The translations under genes were made by a program, and so were the position numbers. From Ustilago trichophora (taxonomy: Eukaryota; Basidiomycota; Ustilaginomycetes; Ustilaginales; Ustilaginaceae), in NCBI GenBank assembly GCA_900323505.1, contig OOIN01000011.1:434001-498000 (forward strand): a DNA stretch of 64,000 bases, in the 5' to 3' direction. Positions 39,010 to 50,373 of the stretch are shown here, piece by piece (position 1 is the first letter of the stretch; the number at the start of each line of letters is the position of its first letter). The notes beneath the pieces are model-generated. The model had not been told where the DNA came from. It made no database searches and saw only the letters and a list, made by a program, of their open reading frames with translations.

Positions 39010-42001
39010 ATGGCCAAGAGAACTGCTCCCACCACCAGCACCACCGGTCCAGCGTTTCCACCGCTAGGATTGGTGGTCGGTCCAGGTGCACCAGCCGCCA
39101 GCTCACTCAACCATGGCTCCTACTCCAATTCCAATAATGCTTCCAGCTCTCCACCAGCAGAACCCACTCATACTTCCAACGGCTTGCCGCCAGCGCCCAA
39201 CAAGTTTGACGTCAGCCAGGCTCAGCAGTGCCGTTTGCAGGACGCATATTGGTCAGATGAAGAGGTAAGTTTTGCGACCCAAGTTGTCGGCCTTCTAACA
39301 CTCGTCCATTATCACTCTGCGCAGCTGTACTGACCCCGCTTTGCTATCCCTTTTCCATATTTACCTATCAAAGGAGGACATGGACTGCCCATTGTGCTTG
39401 GAGGAAATCGATCTTTCAGACGCCAACTTCAAGCCATGCCCGTGTGGATACCAGATTTGCCGTTTCTGCTGGCATCATATCAAGCAAAATCTCAACGGCC
39501 GATGTCCCGCATGTCGTCGAAAGTACTCGGATCAGACCGTCGAATTCAAGCCCATGACCGCCGAAGAGATCAAGCGACTCACCCAAGCCAAAAAACAAAA
39601 AGAGAGGGAAAAGAAGGAGCTCGAGTCGATGAATCGCAAGCATCTCGCCAACATGCGGGTAGTGCAAAAGAACCTCGTCTACGTCGTTGGCCTCAGCTCC
39701 AAACTCGCCAAGGAGGAGCTCATCCCCACATTGCGCAGCAACGAATACTTTGGACAATACGGTCGCATCTCCAAGATCCTCATCAGCAAGCGCAACACAG
39801 CGTCCAAGCTCGTCATGGGTACCTCCGAGACCGCCCTTGGCGTCTATGTCACTTATCACCGCAAAGAGGATGCGGCCAAGGCCATCGTGGCCATCGATGG
39901 CAGCAAAGGAAGCGACGGCAGGGTCGTTCGCGCCAGTTATGGAACTACAAAATACTGCACCACTTATCTCCGCAACTTGCCATGCACTAACCCAGGTTGT
40001 ACCTACTTGCATGAACCTGGAGAGGAGGCCGACAGCTTTACCAAAGAAGACCTTTCCACGTTGCGACACGCCGCCAAAGACACCGAGCACAAGATCAAGC
40101 CGGCATCGTTGGGAATCACTCAGCCTGCCAAGCGAACCGACTTTTTCGCCACTGCAGATGCCGAATCATCCGCATTGCCCAAGACGGCGTCGTGGGCGTC
40201 TGGCAAACCCATGTCGGCTGCCCCCTCGCCTGCTTCCATCATTGTAGGCAGCCCCTTCCGTGACTCGGACATGCCTCCGCTTTCTGCCAGCTCGGCGTCT
40301 GCATTGGCAAGAAAAGCAAGTTCACAAAAGCCTTCGACACCCAAGGCGCAGAAGCAGTCCGTCTCCAAGACCAAGCTTGCTCTCGCCAGCGGACGACCCG
40401 AATCACCCGCAATCCTCGGCACCGACTCGCCCGGTCCATCGCAGCCTTCCTCGCCCGTTCCCAGCAAAGCAGTTCCTGCTTCGACGACCGACGTCGGTTC
40501 CATTGCATCGACACCATCAGCGGCGGCGGCAGCAACGGCAGCAGCAGCAGTCACCCCTCGCAAGGAGCAGGCAGCGGCAACGGCAGCACCTCTCAAGGCT
40601 GCCGAGCCCACCATCCCTCCTCCTCCTGGGCTGGCCAAGACCTCACCACCTCCGGGTCTGGCGCGGTCCGCATCCACCACCGACTCTCGACCAGCGACTC
40701 CGCACACCGACAGCGATCACCCCAAGTCCAACTACCAGCCTTCTTCAAGCGCTCAGGCTCTGCTCGACGACATGCTGCAGAGGCGAGAGGCACAGCCGGA
40801 AACCGTCAAACCCAGTCCGTTCCCCGACTTCGACGATGCACTGTCCAGCTTCAAGGACGGCGACTTTTCGTTCAACTTGCCCGCCAACCAGCAGCTTGCC
40901 AGCAATGACGGACCCTCCGAGCTCACCAGTGCCTTTACCACGTTCAGTCCCTTTGGTGCGCCGCCGGGTGTGCTGGCTGCCCACGCGAGTCTCGTCACCG
41001 CTGGCACGCCGCCCCCTGGTATTGTCCGAGCGCCCAACCGAAGCTCGACTGCATCACCAGCACCGCTCAGCTACTCGGGTTCCTTTGATCCCTTTGCACC
41101 CGGCGCTGGAGAGACCATCAAGGAGGACGGCAGCTCGTTTGGAGAAAGCGCCTACCCGAGCGCTTTCAATCTTGCGGATCAGACCAGGAGGATGTTGGGC
41201 CAGGACAATTTTGTTGGTGGCGGAATAGGCGGCCCAGGAGGACACGAGGACTCGCTGGAGAATGGACAGGACGCATCCAAGCGTGCCTCGCGGTTCGACT
41301 TTGCCAAGCGAAAGGAGTCCGACTCTTTCATGACTGCCTCGCCTCTGCGCACAGAATTGATGCAAGACTTCCGCGGTGCCGAGAGCTTTGGAGCTGGAAA
41401 GGATGTCACAAGCCTTCTGGGCAGTGTCTTTGATCAAGACAACTCGGTCAACCGTTTGAACGGACTTGGAGATGGTGGAGCTTCGGCCGCATTCGGTCTC
41501 AACGGGCGCGAGACGGGTGCATTCCCGGGCATGGGCCTTTCCAGGCCGCCTCCCGGCATCGGAGGCCCTGGCTTCGGGGGTCGCTTTGGCACCAACACGC
41601 CACCGCCCGGTATCTCTGCCCCTGCCAGTCGTCAGCAACAGGCTCTGCTCGCTTCTCTGCATCAGTTGGGTGGCAGCAGTCTTGGCAACGCTTCGGACTC
41701 GCTTCAGCAACAGCAGCAGCAGCAGCAACCTCAGCTTACCAACGGCAGTGGCGTCAGCTTCCTTGCCGAACTACAGCAGCAGGCCGCTCAGCGAGCCCAG
41801 CAGCAGGCACAGTTTGCGTCGGGCAGGGATCATTCCGAGCAGAACCGACCGAATGGAAGCGCCAACCCCTCGGATCCGCTCTTGGCGCATCTGCTTGCCG
41901 GACGCCGAAACTATGGAGGTCAGTCCGGAGGATCCGATTTGCCGTTCAGCGATCCTGCCATCATGTCGATGACTCGTGCACAGGTCCAGGCAGCCCAGCA
42001 G

Positions 42002-42042
<41 letters not shown>

Positions 42043-42229
42043 GTTTGGTGGCAACCGCTATGGTGCCGGAATGGGAGGATTCGGCGGCGTTTCGTCCTTC
42101 TCACCCTTTGACCAGGCAGATTTTGGGTCTGCACCGCAGTACAGCGATCATCAGCGCTTCATGCAACAGCAGGGTCAAGGTCAAGGACAGGGCCAAGGAC
42201 AGGCGTCTCCTTATCCCAATATGTCCTGA
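39010..42229 (+). CDS. NOT4: NOT4-like E3 ubiquitin ligase of the CCR4-NOT complex, 1036 aa, two exons
   Basis: Not4 is the RING ubiquitin ligase of CCR4-NOT, acting in mRNA turnover and ribosome-linked quality control. Exon 1 is 39010-39264 (85 residues, ending YWSDEE). The intron is 39265-39373 (109 nt, donor GTAAGT, CTGAC branch-like sequence near 39330, acceptor AAAG). Exon 2 is 39374-42229, starting EDMDCPLC. Phase is preserved. The C4C4-type RING spans about residues 90-135 (CPLCLEEI, CPCGYQICRFCW, CPACRRKY), followed by a coiled segment (KKQKEREKKELE), an RRM-like domain (about 155-255: VVQKNLVYVVGLSSKLAKEE) and a CCCH finger (YCTTYLRNLPCTNPGCTYLH). The rest is long and disordered, rich in Pro/Gly/Gln, with a CAG-encoded poly-Gln of about 16 residues (about 41995-42042). 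Exon 1 has no recognised domain. An alternative start at 39380 inside exon 2 would still give a full RING. Confidence 0.93.
41995..42042 (+). repeat. CAG/CAA repeat encoding poly-Gln in NOT4
   Basis: About sixteen consecutive Gln codons (CAG mixed with CAA) lie near the C terminus of the NOT4-like protein. Another run of six to seven Gln codons occurs at about 41705-41728. Both are likely length-variable between strains. Confidence 0.9.
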
Positions 42230-42877
42230 CTTTGAGCTCTATCGCAGCACTTGCCATTGCCACCGCTTGTTTCTTTTCTGTGTCTTTTTTCCTCCTCTTG
42301 TCTCGAGTCGTGTCTACACCACAATCACATTACATTTGCTCTCGTTTTCTCGCGATGGGTGTGGGAGTGACGCATGGGGAATCTGGATGCGGGCTAAGTT
42401 TTTTTTTTTTTGCATCCGGGGTTTGTCTGTGTGTTGTTTGATGGTTGAGATCATGATGCATCTTAGCTACTGTATTGGGGTTTTCGGGCAAAGTTGGAGG
42501 TTCAGTGTTGAGTGGGGCAATTGGAGGGGAGCTGTTTTAAGAATGTTTTGTCAAGCAGCATGCTGTTTCCATGACGTACAAAAGGTGGATGATCGGTGGT
42601 GGTTTCCCAGATACGGAAGCAAAAAAATAAAAATAAAAAAGGCACTCACGCATTCGTACTTCACATGCAACACCGCTACTTCAGCCATTGCGATGCTTTT
42701 CCACAGACAGTATTCAACCCGATCATCCGCTGATTCATTTTCGAAGACCGTTTCGCCTTGGAGGATCGTCGAAATGAAGCTGTTCATTACGTCGATTTGA
42801 ATTTCAAGCAGGTCAAACCGGGGGGAAAAGGGGAAGGGGATATTGAGGGCAAGAGGAAGATTGTGTCATGGGCTCTA
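42230..42877. other. Intergenic region between convergent NOT4 and SRP54
   Basis: This is the 3' region of both genes. It includes a 12-base T run near 42401-42412 and an AT-rich patch near 42618-42640. No gene is seen. Confidence 0.55.
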
Positions 42878-44806
42878 TCAGCGAGGTGGACCTCCTCCTC
42901 CTCCGCCCATCATGCCTTTCATCATATTCATCATTCCGCCCATCCCACCCATGCTCTGCATCATACTCTGCATCTGTGCCATATCAGGCATTCCTCCACC
43001 GCCTCCTCCCATCATGTTTGCTAATCCACCTAATCCACCTAACCCACCAAGACCACCCATACCACCGCCCATACCAGCTAGACCTTCTGGAATGTTTCCC
43101 GATTGAATCTGCTGGAGCAGCTTCTCGCGACCGCCGGGTTGACGAAGCTGCGCCTTGATCTCGGGTGGCAGCGCATTTTGCATCTGCATGACCTGCTCCC
43201 GTGACATTCCCGGTGGAAGCATGCCAGGAGCCGGCATCTTTCCTTTGCCGCCAGCACCCATACCTTGCATTTGGCGTAACCATCCCTGTTTTCCTCCCAT
43301 CCGCTTTACCATGTTTGCAACGAGTCTGTACTGCATGAGGAACTCCTCAACCTCTTTGACGGATGTGCCGGAGCCTCTAGCCACACGACGGGCGCGTGCG
43401 GTCATGCGAACCTTGGGCTGAGGCTTCTTCTTCTTCTTGCTCTTGCCAGCGGCGGTGGAGCTCTCGGCAATGGCAACTTCTTTCGATTCGGAAGGAGGAG
43501 GCTTCTTGGACCGAATGGGGGCGGTGAAGAGTCGTCCGTCGCTATCCAGCTCCTCAGCGGTCATGGCGTCGGTGATAAACATCATGCGCTTCATCTTGCC
43601 ACCTGCTGCTTCGTCGTCGCCACCTGCTCCGCTGAGCATCGCTCCCATTCCTGGAATCATACCGGCGATCTTTGACAAGGGTCCCATGCCCATGATGTTG
43701 CCGAGCTGCTCTCTCCAGTCGCGAATGCTGAAAATACCGCCCTCTTCGATCTTCTTGAGCATCTCACGTTGACGTTCCTGTCCACCGTTCATCTGCATCT
43801 CTTCCATCTTGTCCATAAGACCGCTGATGTCGCCCATGCCGAGCAGCTTCGAGATAAATGGCTGTGCACGGAAAGGTTCCAGATCGGCAGCGTGCTCACC
43901 GGTACCGATAAACATGATGGGTGTCGATGTGGCGGCGACGGCAGAAATAGCACCACCACCCTTTGCGTGACCGTCGAGCTTGGTGACAATGATGGCACCA
44001 TAGCCGGCGGCCTCCTTGAAAGCACGCGACTGCGCTTCGGCAGCCTGACCGATGTTGGCATCGAGAACCATGATGGTCAGATCGGGTGTGACGGCTGCAT
44101 CAATCTCTCGCATCTCGTCAAAGAGTTCCTGCTCCTGCTTGTGACGGCCGGAGGTATCGACGATGATGACTTCGAACCGGTTCTGCTTGAAGCTGGCTAC
44201 ACCGGCTGCGGAGATGGCGACAGGGTCGGTCTCGGTATAGCTTCCGTAGAAGGGAACGTTGATCTTGCTGGCGTTTTGCTTGAGCTGGTCAAAGGCACCA
44301 GCACGGAAGGTATCGGCACAGACGAGACCGGTCTTGAAGCCGCGCTTCTGGTAGTAGAGGGCGAGCTTGGTACACGAGGTGGTCTTACCGGAACCCTGGA
44401 GACCGACAAACATGATGACATTGGGCTTGCCCTTTTTAGGCTTGAAGATGTCACCGGGCCCAGCATTGCCGGCAGCTACCACGGCGCCAGACACGTCATC
44501 GGTCTTGGTCTGGCCGTGAAGAGGGTCCACGAGCGCTACGAGATGGTCGAAGACGGCCTTCTGGACGCGCTGACGACGCTGTGCATCGGTCCAGTTGGCA
44601 TTCGCCTTGTCATTGAGGAGCGCGGTGACTTGGCTCTTGACTTGCGAACGGAGATTGGCGACAAGCTTGACGTTGACGTCGGCTTCGATGAGGGCGTTGC
44701 AGACCGACTTGAGGAGCTGGTCGATGGATGCGGCGTCTACGGTGGGGACCTTGGAGAGGTCCTGGAAGGCGCTATTGATGCGCCTACCGAGATCGGAAAG
44801 GACCAT
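42878..44806 (-). CDS. SRP54: SRP54, GTPase subunit of the signal recognition particle, 642 aa
   Basis: SRP54 binds signal sequences on ribosomes and, through its GTPase, docks them to the SRP receptor at the ER. The N domain begins [18 protein letters not shown]. The G domain has the P-loop [15 protein letters not shown] (about residues 133-147), [16 protein letters not shown] (G3) and [10 protein letters not shown] (G4). The M domain carries the methionine-rich signal-binding region ([32 protein letters not shown]) and the RNA-binding [16 protein letters not shown] segment. The C terminus is an unusual Gly/Met-rich tail of more than 70 residues, and with a small insert before the P-loop it makes the protein about 100 residues longer than human SRP54. 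The frame is open upstream to 44923, but 44806 gives the canonical N terminus. Confidence 0.96.
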   Translation of the reverse strand: MVLSDLGRRINSAFQDLSKVPTVDAASIDQLLKSVCNALIEADVNVKLVANLRSQVKSQVTALLNDKANANWTDAQRRQRVQKAVFDHLVALVDPLHGQTKTDDVSGAVVAAGNAGPGDIFKPKKGKPNVIMFVGLQGSGKTTSCTKLALYYQKRGFKTGLVCADTFRAGAFDQLKQNASKINVPFYGSYTETDPVAISAAGVASFKQNRFEVIIVDTSGRHKQEQELFDEMREIDAAVTPDLTIMVLDANIGQAAEAQSRAFKEAAGYGAIIVTKLDGHAKGGGAISAVAATSTPIMFIGTGEHAADLEPFRAQPFISKLLGMGDISGLMDKMEEMQMNGGQERQREMLKKIEEGGIFSIRDWREQLGNIMGMGPLSKIAGMIPGMGAMLSGAGGDDEAAGGKMKRMMFITDAMTAEELDSDGRLFTAPIRSKKPPPSESKEVAIAESSTAAGKSKKKKKPQPKVRMTARARRVARGSGTSVKEVEEFLMQYRLVANMVKRMGGKQGWLRQMQGMGAGGKGKMPAPGMLPPGMSREQVMQMQNALPPEIKAQLRQPGGREKLLQQIQSGNIPEGLAGMGGGMGGLGGLGGLGGLANMMGGGGGGMPDMAQMQSMMQSMGGMGGMMNMMKGMMGGGGGGPPR

Positions 44807-46543
44807 TTTGGGCAGAGGTTCGTTCGAGGAATGCTGGTGATGGCAAGAGGGTGAGGAGGTAGCTGTGTCGTTGCGGGGTTCACCATCGAATGAGCGTGCA
44901 GCTGCCACTTCCCAAAAGCTCAATTGGTGCAGTCACGTGGCTAAAAAGTAAGTCAGGATGTTGTCAGTTTCACTCTAACATGTAATCCCTCAGATTCCTT
45001 CAAAATCTAACATGTCAATATTTTACCTCCACGCCGCACGGTTGCTGCGAGGCAGTGCTTGCGCCAAGCCAAAGTGCACCCAAAAAGAACCTTCGCTAGC
45101 CTGTCGCGGCTGTGTCACATCAAACTCCCCTGGTGCTTGGCGTACAACGTCAAATGACACATGGAACACATCATGAGGCTATCAGATTTAGGATCAGGAC
45201 ACCAGAGGACCATGGAAAGGAGAGAAGCAGAGGCCTGTCGATGGTCAATTTGCTTCGTTGGATCCACCACGCGTGTTATGTTCACCTCCATGTCTGTAAC
45301 GAGGAGGAGGAGTCTTGAGCCGGCACCAGCTAGGGGCGACGGATCGGCAGGAACGTACGTCTTACAAGCACCAACGGCAGAAAGATACCGCAGAGTATCA
45401 ATTGTGGCCTGAGGAGAGGCAAGGTGAACGGGGCTGTGCAACCTTGGACAGCCGAGATTGGCGGCGTAGCGATGCAAATTTGGCCGGTGACACTCTCCGA
45501 CTTTGCTGCAGTTTTCGGCAGTGTACAGGTAGACCCGCCGTAGGACAGGCTAAATGGTCATTCGACCTGAGCATTTGTGACAGAAGTCTGACCTGTAAGA
45601 TGGTCAGCAAGCATCAACATTTTGGCGCAGAGCTATACAGCACTTCAAAGGGGTTGTTATATTGATGAAGGCTATCTTGCAGGGCGTGGAGACAGAGATG
45701 AGGGCGGGCATGAGTTTGGTTGGGTGAAATTAAGGCTTGCTCTGAGCTCGAATGCAAAAGAGGAATTGAAACACAACACAAGAAGAAGCGATGCTGCTCT
45801 CTCACACGCACTTCTTTGCTGTGCCTGCCAAGGTTGAAATCAGGAAGGACCCTTTTTGACAATCAACCTTGGATCCAGAGTTGCTGTTGCTCCTCGCTCG
45901 CTTTGACCTCCTCCACCCCAACACAGAGGACATCAACCAACTCTCGTCATCATTGCTTCAACAAGCTGTGCCTTGTGGGGTCTCGGCTCATCTCATCTCC
46001 TACGACTGCATACAGCCCTTCTGAAGCGTCCAATCAACCAACACTCGCACAAAAGGGCCTGTCGGAAAGGGTCTCCCGCAGCGACAACGCTTGACACTCT
46101 GCACAGCTTCGTCAACGTCAGTGTCCCTTTCTTTTGACGAAGCACAACATTTGGCTTGCACACCATCCTATCGTAAGTACTGTCTCCCATTTATGCCGCT
46201 AGTCCATATCTTCCTCGCCCTTCCCAAGCCAGCAACCTGCTCCTCCCCCTTTACTTCATGCTAGCATCCATACCATAGATACGAACCGATCGCCTCCACC
46301 ATCATCACCATCACCGCCACGCACCCTCCTGCACCTAGACCTAGATTGATACCTTGCTTCCTTGCTCTGTGCAACTGCGCATTCACCAAGGCATGATCAC
46401 AACCCTTCACGCGTGCTCAGCCCATCGACATGATTTCGTTTCGTCAAACTCACCCGCTTCCCTCTCCTAACTTTCATCCCCACAGGCCCTCTCTCAAACG
46501 ACACCGTTGCTCGCAGGGCCAATCTCGCTCTCTCTGTGTCAAG
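44807..46543. other. Divergent intergenic region (SRP54 / armadillo protein)
   Basis: No gene is supported; open frames are about 120 codons or less. Near the plus-strand gene a donor-like TCGTAAGT (GT at 46173) and an acceptor-like TTGCTCGCAG (ending 46516) could bound a 5'-leader intron of 344 nt. Its removal would delete the upstream ATGs at about 46259, 46393 and 46430. Confidence 0.5.
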
Positions 46544-49408
46544 ATGAGGATGTCCACCACACCTTCCACCTCATCTACTTCAGGCAGACTCAAAGACGAC
46601 CTCGCCAGGCTCGTCCATCAGATTCACAAGACTTCGACCATTCACAACATTACCAACGACTCGGGCATCTCCTTCTCTGGCGAAAGTACCGCATCTGCAG
46701 CTAAAGCCACGATCCAGCCAGTTCGCCAGGCGACAGGAAGCTCCATAGCCAGCACCATCACTCCCGAGTCTGCCCCTGCTCGTTCATCCACAGTCACTGC
46801 CGACGCCTTCTCGGATGCACAGCTCCCCAGCTCAAATGTACAGCCGTCCCATCCTACCTTGACATCCGGTCTTCCCATCCTTCCTCAGCTCGGTGCTGGT
46901 CTGTCCTTCTCTGACGCCTCCAACGTCGTCGCCTCCCCATCCATTCTCAAGGCCAACGAGCCATTCTTTTCGGCTGAACCTACATCCGGCACCTCCTACT
47001 CGCTATCGCCTTCCTCTTCCCAAGACTTTGAGCTGAACGACGTGTGGGATAGCTTGGCGAGGGAACTGAAATCGATTGCCGACGTTCTGCGCTCGGGTCG
47101 TCATCGAACCCCTCTCGGCACCTCGAGATTGCCCGCCGATTGCGTCTCGGCACTTCAGCTCTGGCTCTGTACCGACTCGGCGATCTCGAAGCAGGCACCC
47201 AATAACCATGTTCTCGAAGCAGCCATCGAGATCTTCCGCGTGCTCGCCAATCTGTGCATCGACCACGATGCCAATCGTACGTTGCTCGACGGCCTTAATG
47301 CCGCGCCAACCGTCTTGGCTGCTGTCTCCGCCATCTTGCGCAAGCAGGAGCACTCCAGGTCGACCGCCCTCTTTTCGGTCAAGATCCTCACGTTCCTTCG
47401 TGCCGCCATGGGCGCTGTGCTCAACATGCAGCTCGAGCATATCGCCACCCGTCAATCGCTCCTCAGCGTCGATTGCATTTCGACGCTCACCTCGGTCGCC
47501 TCGCATCCGCGCATATACCTCCCGCACCTCTGGGCCTTGCCACAGACCGTAGAGGTGGAGAACGACGGAGAAGCGCTCACCAAGCTTCAAATGGGAGCTA
47601 CGGTGACCAGCTGGGCGTGGCGTGTCGTGCAGGAGATCTTTGACGACGCCAAAGAGGAGAAGGACGGCCAGCCTGGTACTCCCTCGGATGAGATGGATGA
47701 TGGCGATGATGAAGAGATGCCACCCCGCGATGTGCGATCCATCCTGTCACGCCGCTGTTTCCGCGATCTTCTCCGACCGCTGACGCTGTATCTGTCGGTA
47801 GACAAGGCCGCGGGACGACGTCTCGAGCTGGATGCAGACAACGTCGAGGAGTTGGTCGACTCGGATGCCGAGATCCTACAGATAGTGGCTACACTTGTCG
47901 AGTCGTGTGCGGCAGAGGACCACGAGTTTCGTCGATGCGCGGTGCGGCTGTTGTCAAAAGGGGCCGAGACAGCCGGCCAAGACGACCTCGAGAATCGCTT
48001 CCAGTCGGGGTTGGACGTGCTCATGTCATTTGTCGAGAAGGCCGAGTTGCCACGAGAATGGGTTAGAGACCTCTCTGCGCTCCACCCCTCGCAAGCTCCG
48101 ACAGATTTGTCGAGCGAGGATGCGCAATCTGCGGAAGAGATGCGCAAGGTCTTTGCGCAGGTCAAAGCCTCAGCCGCCCGCGCTGTCGTGGCGATCGCTG
48201 GAGATGACACCAACATGGTGGAGCTTTTCAGTGGATATCTTGGTTTCATCGACCGCCTCAAAGTGTGGATCCGATACGACGCAAAGACACGCGATGATCT
48301 GGTCAGCTGCGGCATGCTGGCGCTCGGCAACCTGGCTCGCAGCGATGCCCACTGCCTCAGCCTGGTGCAAGAGCATGGCCTGGCACCCTTTTTGGCTTCC
48401 CTTCTCGGCCAAGCTAACGACATCAAGGTGGCGCACGGTCTTGTTTCGCTACTTAAGAACCTGTCGATCCCGGTGCCGAACAAGGCGGTGATCGGCCAAC
48501 TCAGCGTAATCGATGCCTCTGTACGATTCATGAACCGGGATAAGGACATGGTGCAGCCGCTTCAGTTTGCGACCGTCGGTCTGCTCAAGCATCTTTGCGC
48601 CGGCGTGACCGAGAATGCCATGCGGCTCGTGGACGGCGAGGCAGGCAGCACTGTCTCCCGGCCGTCGGCACTCAATGCGCTGGTGGACATGATCCAACGC
48701 ATCGACGACGTCCCCACCAAGATGGAGGCCACGCGTGTTCTCGTCAACGTCGTCAAGAGCCTGTGGACGAGCGCCCGAATTAACGGGGCTTCGCAAGCAT
48801 GGTCGGAAGAGGAAATCTTTGGAGCCCGTCGCAAGATGGTGCGAAGAGACGTAATCCAGGCGCTGGCCGAGATGGTGCGCACGAGCCCCAAGTATCCTGT
48901 GCTTGTCAACGAGGGGATCATTGCATTGACATTGGTGGGAAGCGAGCGAATGGGTGCCGAGCTGGTGAGCCTGTCGCTGCTGGCTGAGCCGACCAAGGCG
49001 AGCGCCGAAGACGATGAGGATGAGGAGATGGGATCGGACAACGAAGCAACTGCTCTGCGCGCACCGCGACGACGTTCGACGGTGGACAGCTCCGCATCGA
49101 CATCGTCTCATCCGTTGCCACCGCCCACGTGCGCGCTCGACATGGTCAACCTAGTTCTAGCCAGGCGAGACGCCCGGATGCCCCCTCAATTTGCCAGCAA
49201 CGCCTGTGCGCTCGTCCTCAGCCTCTGCCATGCTACGCAAGGTGGCAGCAAGAGCGAATCGAGCACAGGAGCTATTGGGCAGGATGCTGTGACACGTGTT
49301 GCAGCAAAGACTCGGCCAGCGCTCGAGCAGCTCAAGGATCAGGGCCCAACCGAGGCGCTTGCCGCCGCGGCCGATGCTCTTGAAGCGGTTTCCAAGGTGT
49401 CTGCGTGA
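46544..49408 (+). CDS. Armadillo-repeat protein, SmgGDS/Rap1GDS1-like, 954 aa
   Basis: The protein is mostly helical ARM-type repeats, from about residue 150 to the C terminus. The clearest stretches are LVSCGMLALGNLARSDAHCL, LVQEHGLAPFLASLLGQAND and LVSLLKNLSIPVPNKAVIG, followed by FATVGLLKHLCAG. This pattern fits fungal relatives of Rap1 GTPase-GDP dissociation stimulator 1, which chaperones or loads small GTPases. That assignment is from family resemblance and is moderate. Acidic linkers interrupt the repeats (EMDDGDDEEMPPRD; AEDDEDEEMGSDNE). The first 120 residues are Ser/Thr-rich and disordered. The frame is open to an ATG at 46430, but those 38 residues look like a translated leader; 46544 (MRMSTTPST) has a good context with A at -3. 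A leader intron may remove the upstream ATGs. Confidence 0.78.
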   Translation: MRMSTTPSTSSTSGRLKDDLARLVHQIHKTSTIHNITNDSGISFSGESTASAAKATIQPVRQATGSSIASTITPESAPARSSTVTADAFSDAQLPSSNVQPSHPTLTSGLPILPQLGAGLSFSDASNVVASPSILKANEPFFSAEPTSGTSYSLSPSSSQDFELNDVWDSLARELKSIADVLRSGRHRTPLGTSRLPADCVSALQLWLCTDSAISKQAPNNHVLEAAIEIFRVLANLCIDHDANRTLLDGLNAAPTVLAAVSAILRKQEHSRSTALFSVKILTFLRAAMGAVLNMQLEHIATRQSLLSVDCISTLTSVASHPRIYLPHLWALPQTVEVENDGEALTKLQMGATVTSWAWRVVQEIFDDAKEEKDGQPGTPSDEMDDGDDEEMPPRDVRSILSRRCFRDLLRPLTLYLSVDKAAGRRLELDADNVEELVDSDAEILQIVATLVESCAAEDHEFRRCAVRLLSKGAETAGQDDLENRFQSGLDVLMSFVEKAELPREWVRDLSALHPSQAPTDLSSEDAQSAEEMRKVFAQVKASAARAVVAIAGDDTNMVELFSGYLGFIDRLKVWIRYDAKTRDDLVSCGMLALGNLARSDAHCLSLVQEHGLAPFLASLLGQANDIKVAHGLVSLLKNLSIPVPNKAVIGQLSVIDASVRFMNRDKDMVQPLQFATVGLLKHLCAGVTENAMRLVDGEAGSTVSRPSALNALVDMIQRIDDVPTKMEATRVLVNVVKSLWTSARINGASQAWSEEEIFGARRKMVRRDVIQALAEMVRTSPKYPVLVNEGIIALTLVGSERMGAELVSLSLLAEPTKASAEDDEDEEMGSDNEATALRAPRRRSTVDSSASTSSHPLPPPTCALDMVNLVLARRDARMPPQFASNACALVLSLCHATQGGSKSESSTGAIGQDAVTRVAAKTRPALEQLKDQGPTEALAAAADALEAVSKVSA

Positions 49409-50373
49409 AGCTTTTTTATCATGCCAAATCGTCCTGACCATGTCTACACAACTAGGGGTGTGTCAGCACAGAGACATGTATCACACCAATACATCCTTTG
49501 CATTTCCCTTGTGTGATTGTGATCATGCTTGAAGAAGCGGATTGAATGTATCGGGTGAGAAGCATTGCTGATCGGGAAGCCCGATGCGTGATTGTAACTG
49601 TAAAGCATTCCAAAGCTGGTTGTCACAAAACAGGGCGAGTGCAGCAGCAACCAAAAATGGAAGCACACCCTGCAACGGGGTGAATTCGATTTTTTTGATT
49701 TTTTTTTTTTCGAAAAATGCAACTCGGAGCAAGGCAGCAACGTTGACGTAGTTAGGTGTGAGGGTGTGTTTGAAGTTTTCGTGCGGTGATGTGCCTTATG
49801 GCAAACGTGTTTGGGCACGCGAAGAGCGAACCTGCGGCGCAGAGCCAAATCCGCCCTGAGGTCCGAGACGACGAGAGCGCGCTGTGGAGATGCACGATTT
49901 GACCTCGGATCGGTCAAGCAAGCAAGCAAGCGCAGACAGACTCTGGCTCCCTTTCTTTTGAAATTTCCAATACATATCCAATTCGCATACAGCACAGCAC
50001 AGCATAGCATACAGAAGTCTCTGAGAAGCAATCTTGTGTGCAGGAAGCGCAACACCTGAGCGTGAGCGTGACTTTGCCATTTCTTGACACCTCTTTCGGA
50101 TCGTGACTTTGTCCAGAGCTTGTCTTTTTCGTTATCATCACCATCTCTTCATCCTCTGCGTATCCTAGCTTTCTCCTCTCCATCACCGCTCGCATTGTAG
50201 CATACGACTCTTCCGCATTTCTCTAGCGTAAACTTTCCAAGTCTTAGCTGCTGGAAGTTTCGCGCTAAGCTACTTCTTGGCATCCGCCCACCACACACAC
50301 ACCCCACAACGCTGATCTTCTTTCATAAGCTACTACTACTGCTGCTGCTGCTAGTTTTTTTCATTCTCGCAAG
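49409..50373. other. Intergenic region upstream of ROT1
   Basis: No gene is supported. An AT-rich patch with a 10-base T run lies at 49690-49710. CA-rich sequence and a short CTG repeat (about 50337-50352) precede the ROT1 start. A 203-codon minus-strand frame (49444-50055) has no recognisable feature. Confidence 0.5.

Noticed and set aside
43769..44854. 361-codon plus-strand frame opposite SRP54
   Set aside because: Mirror of the conserved SRP54 G domain; no domain of its own.
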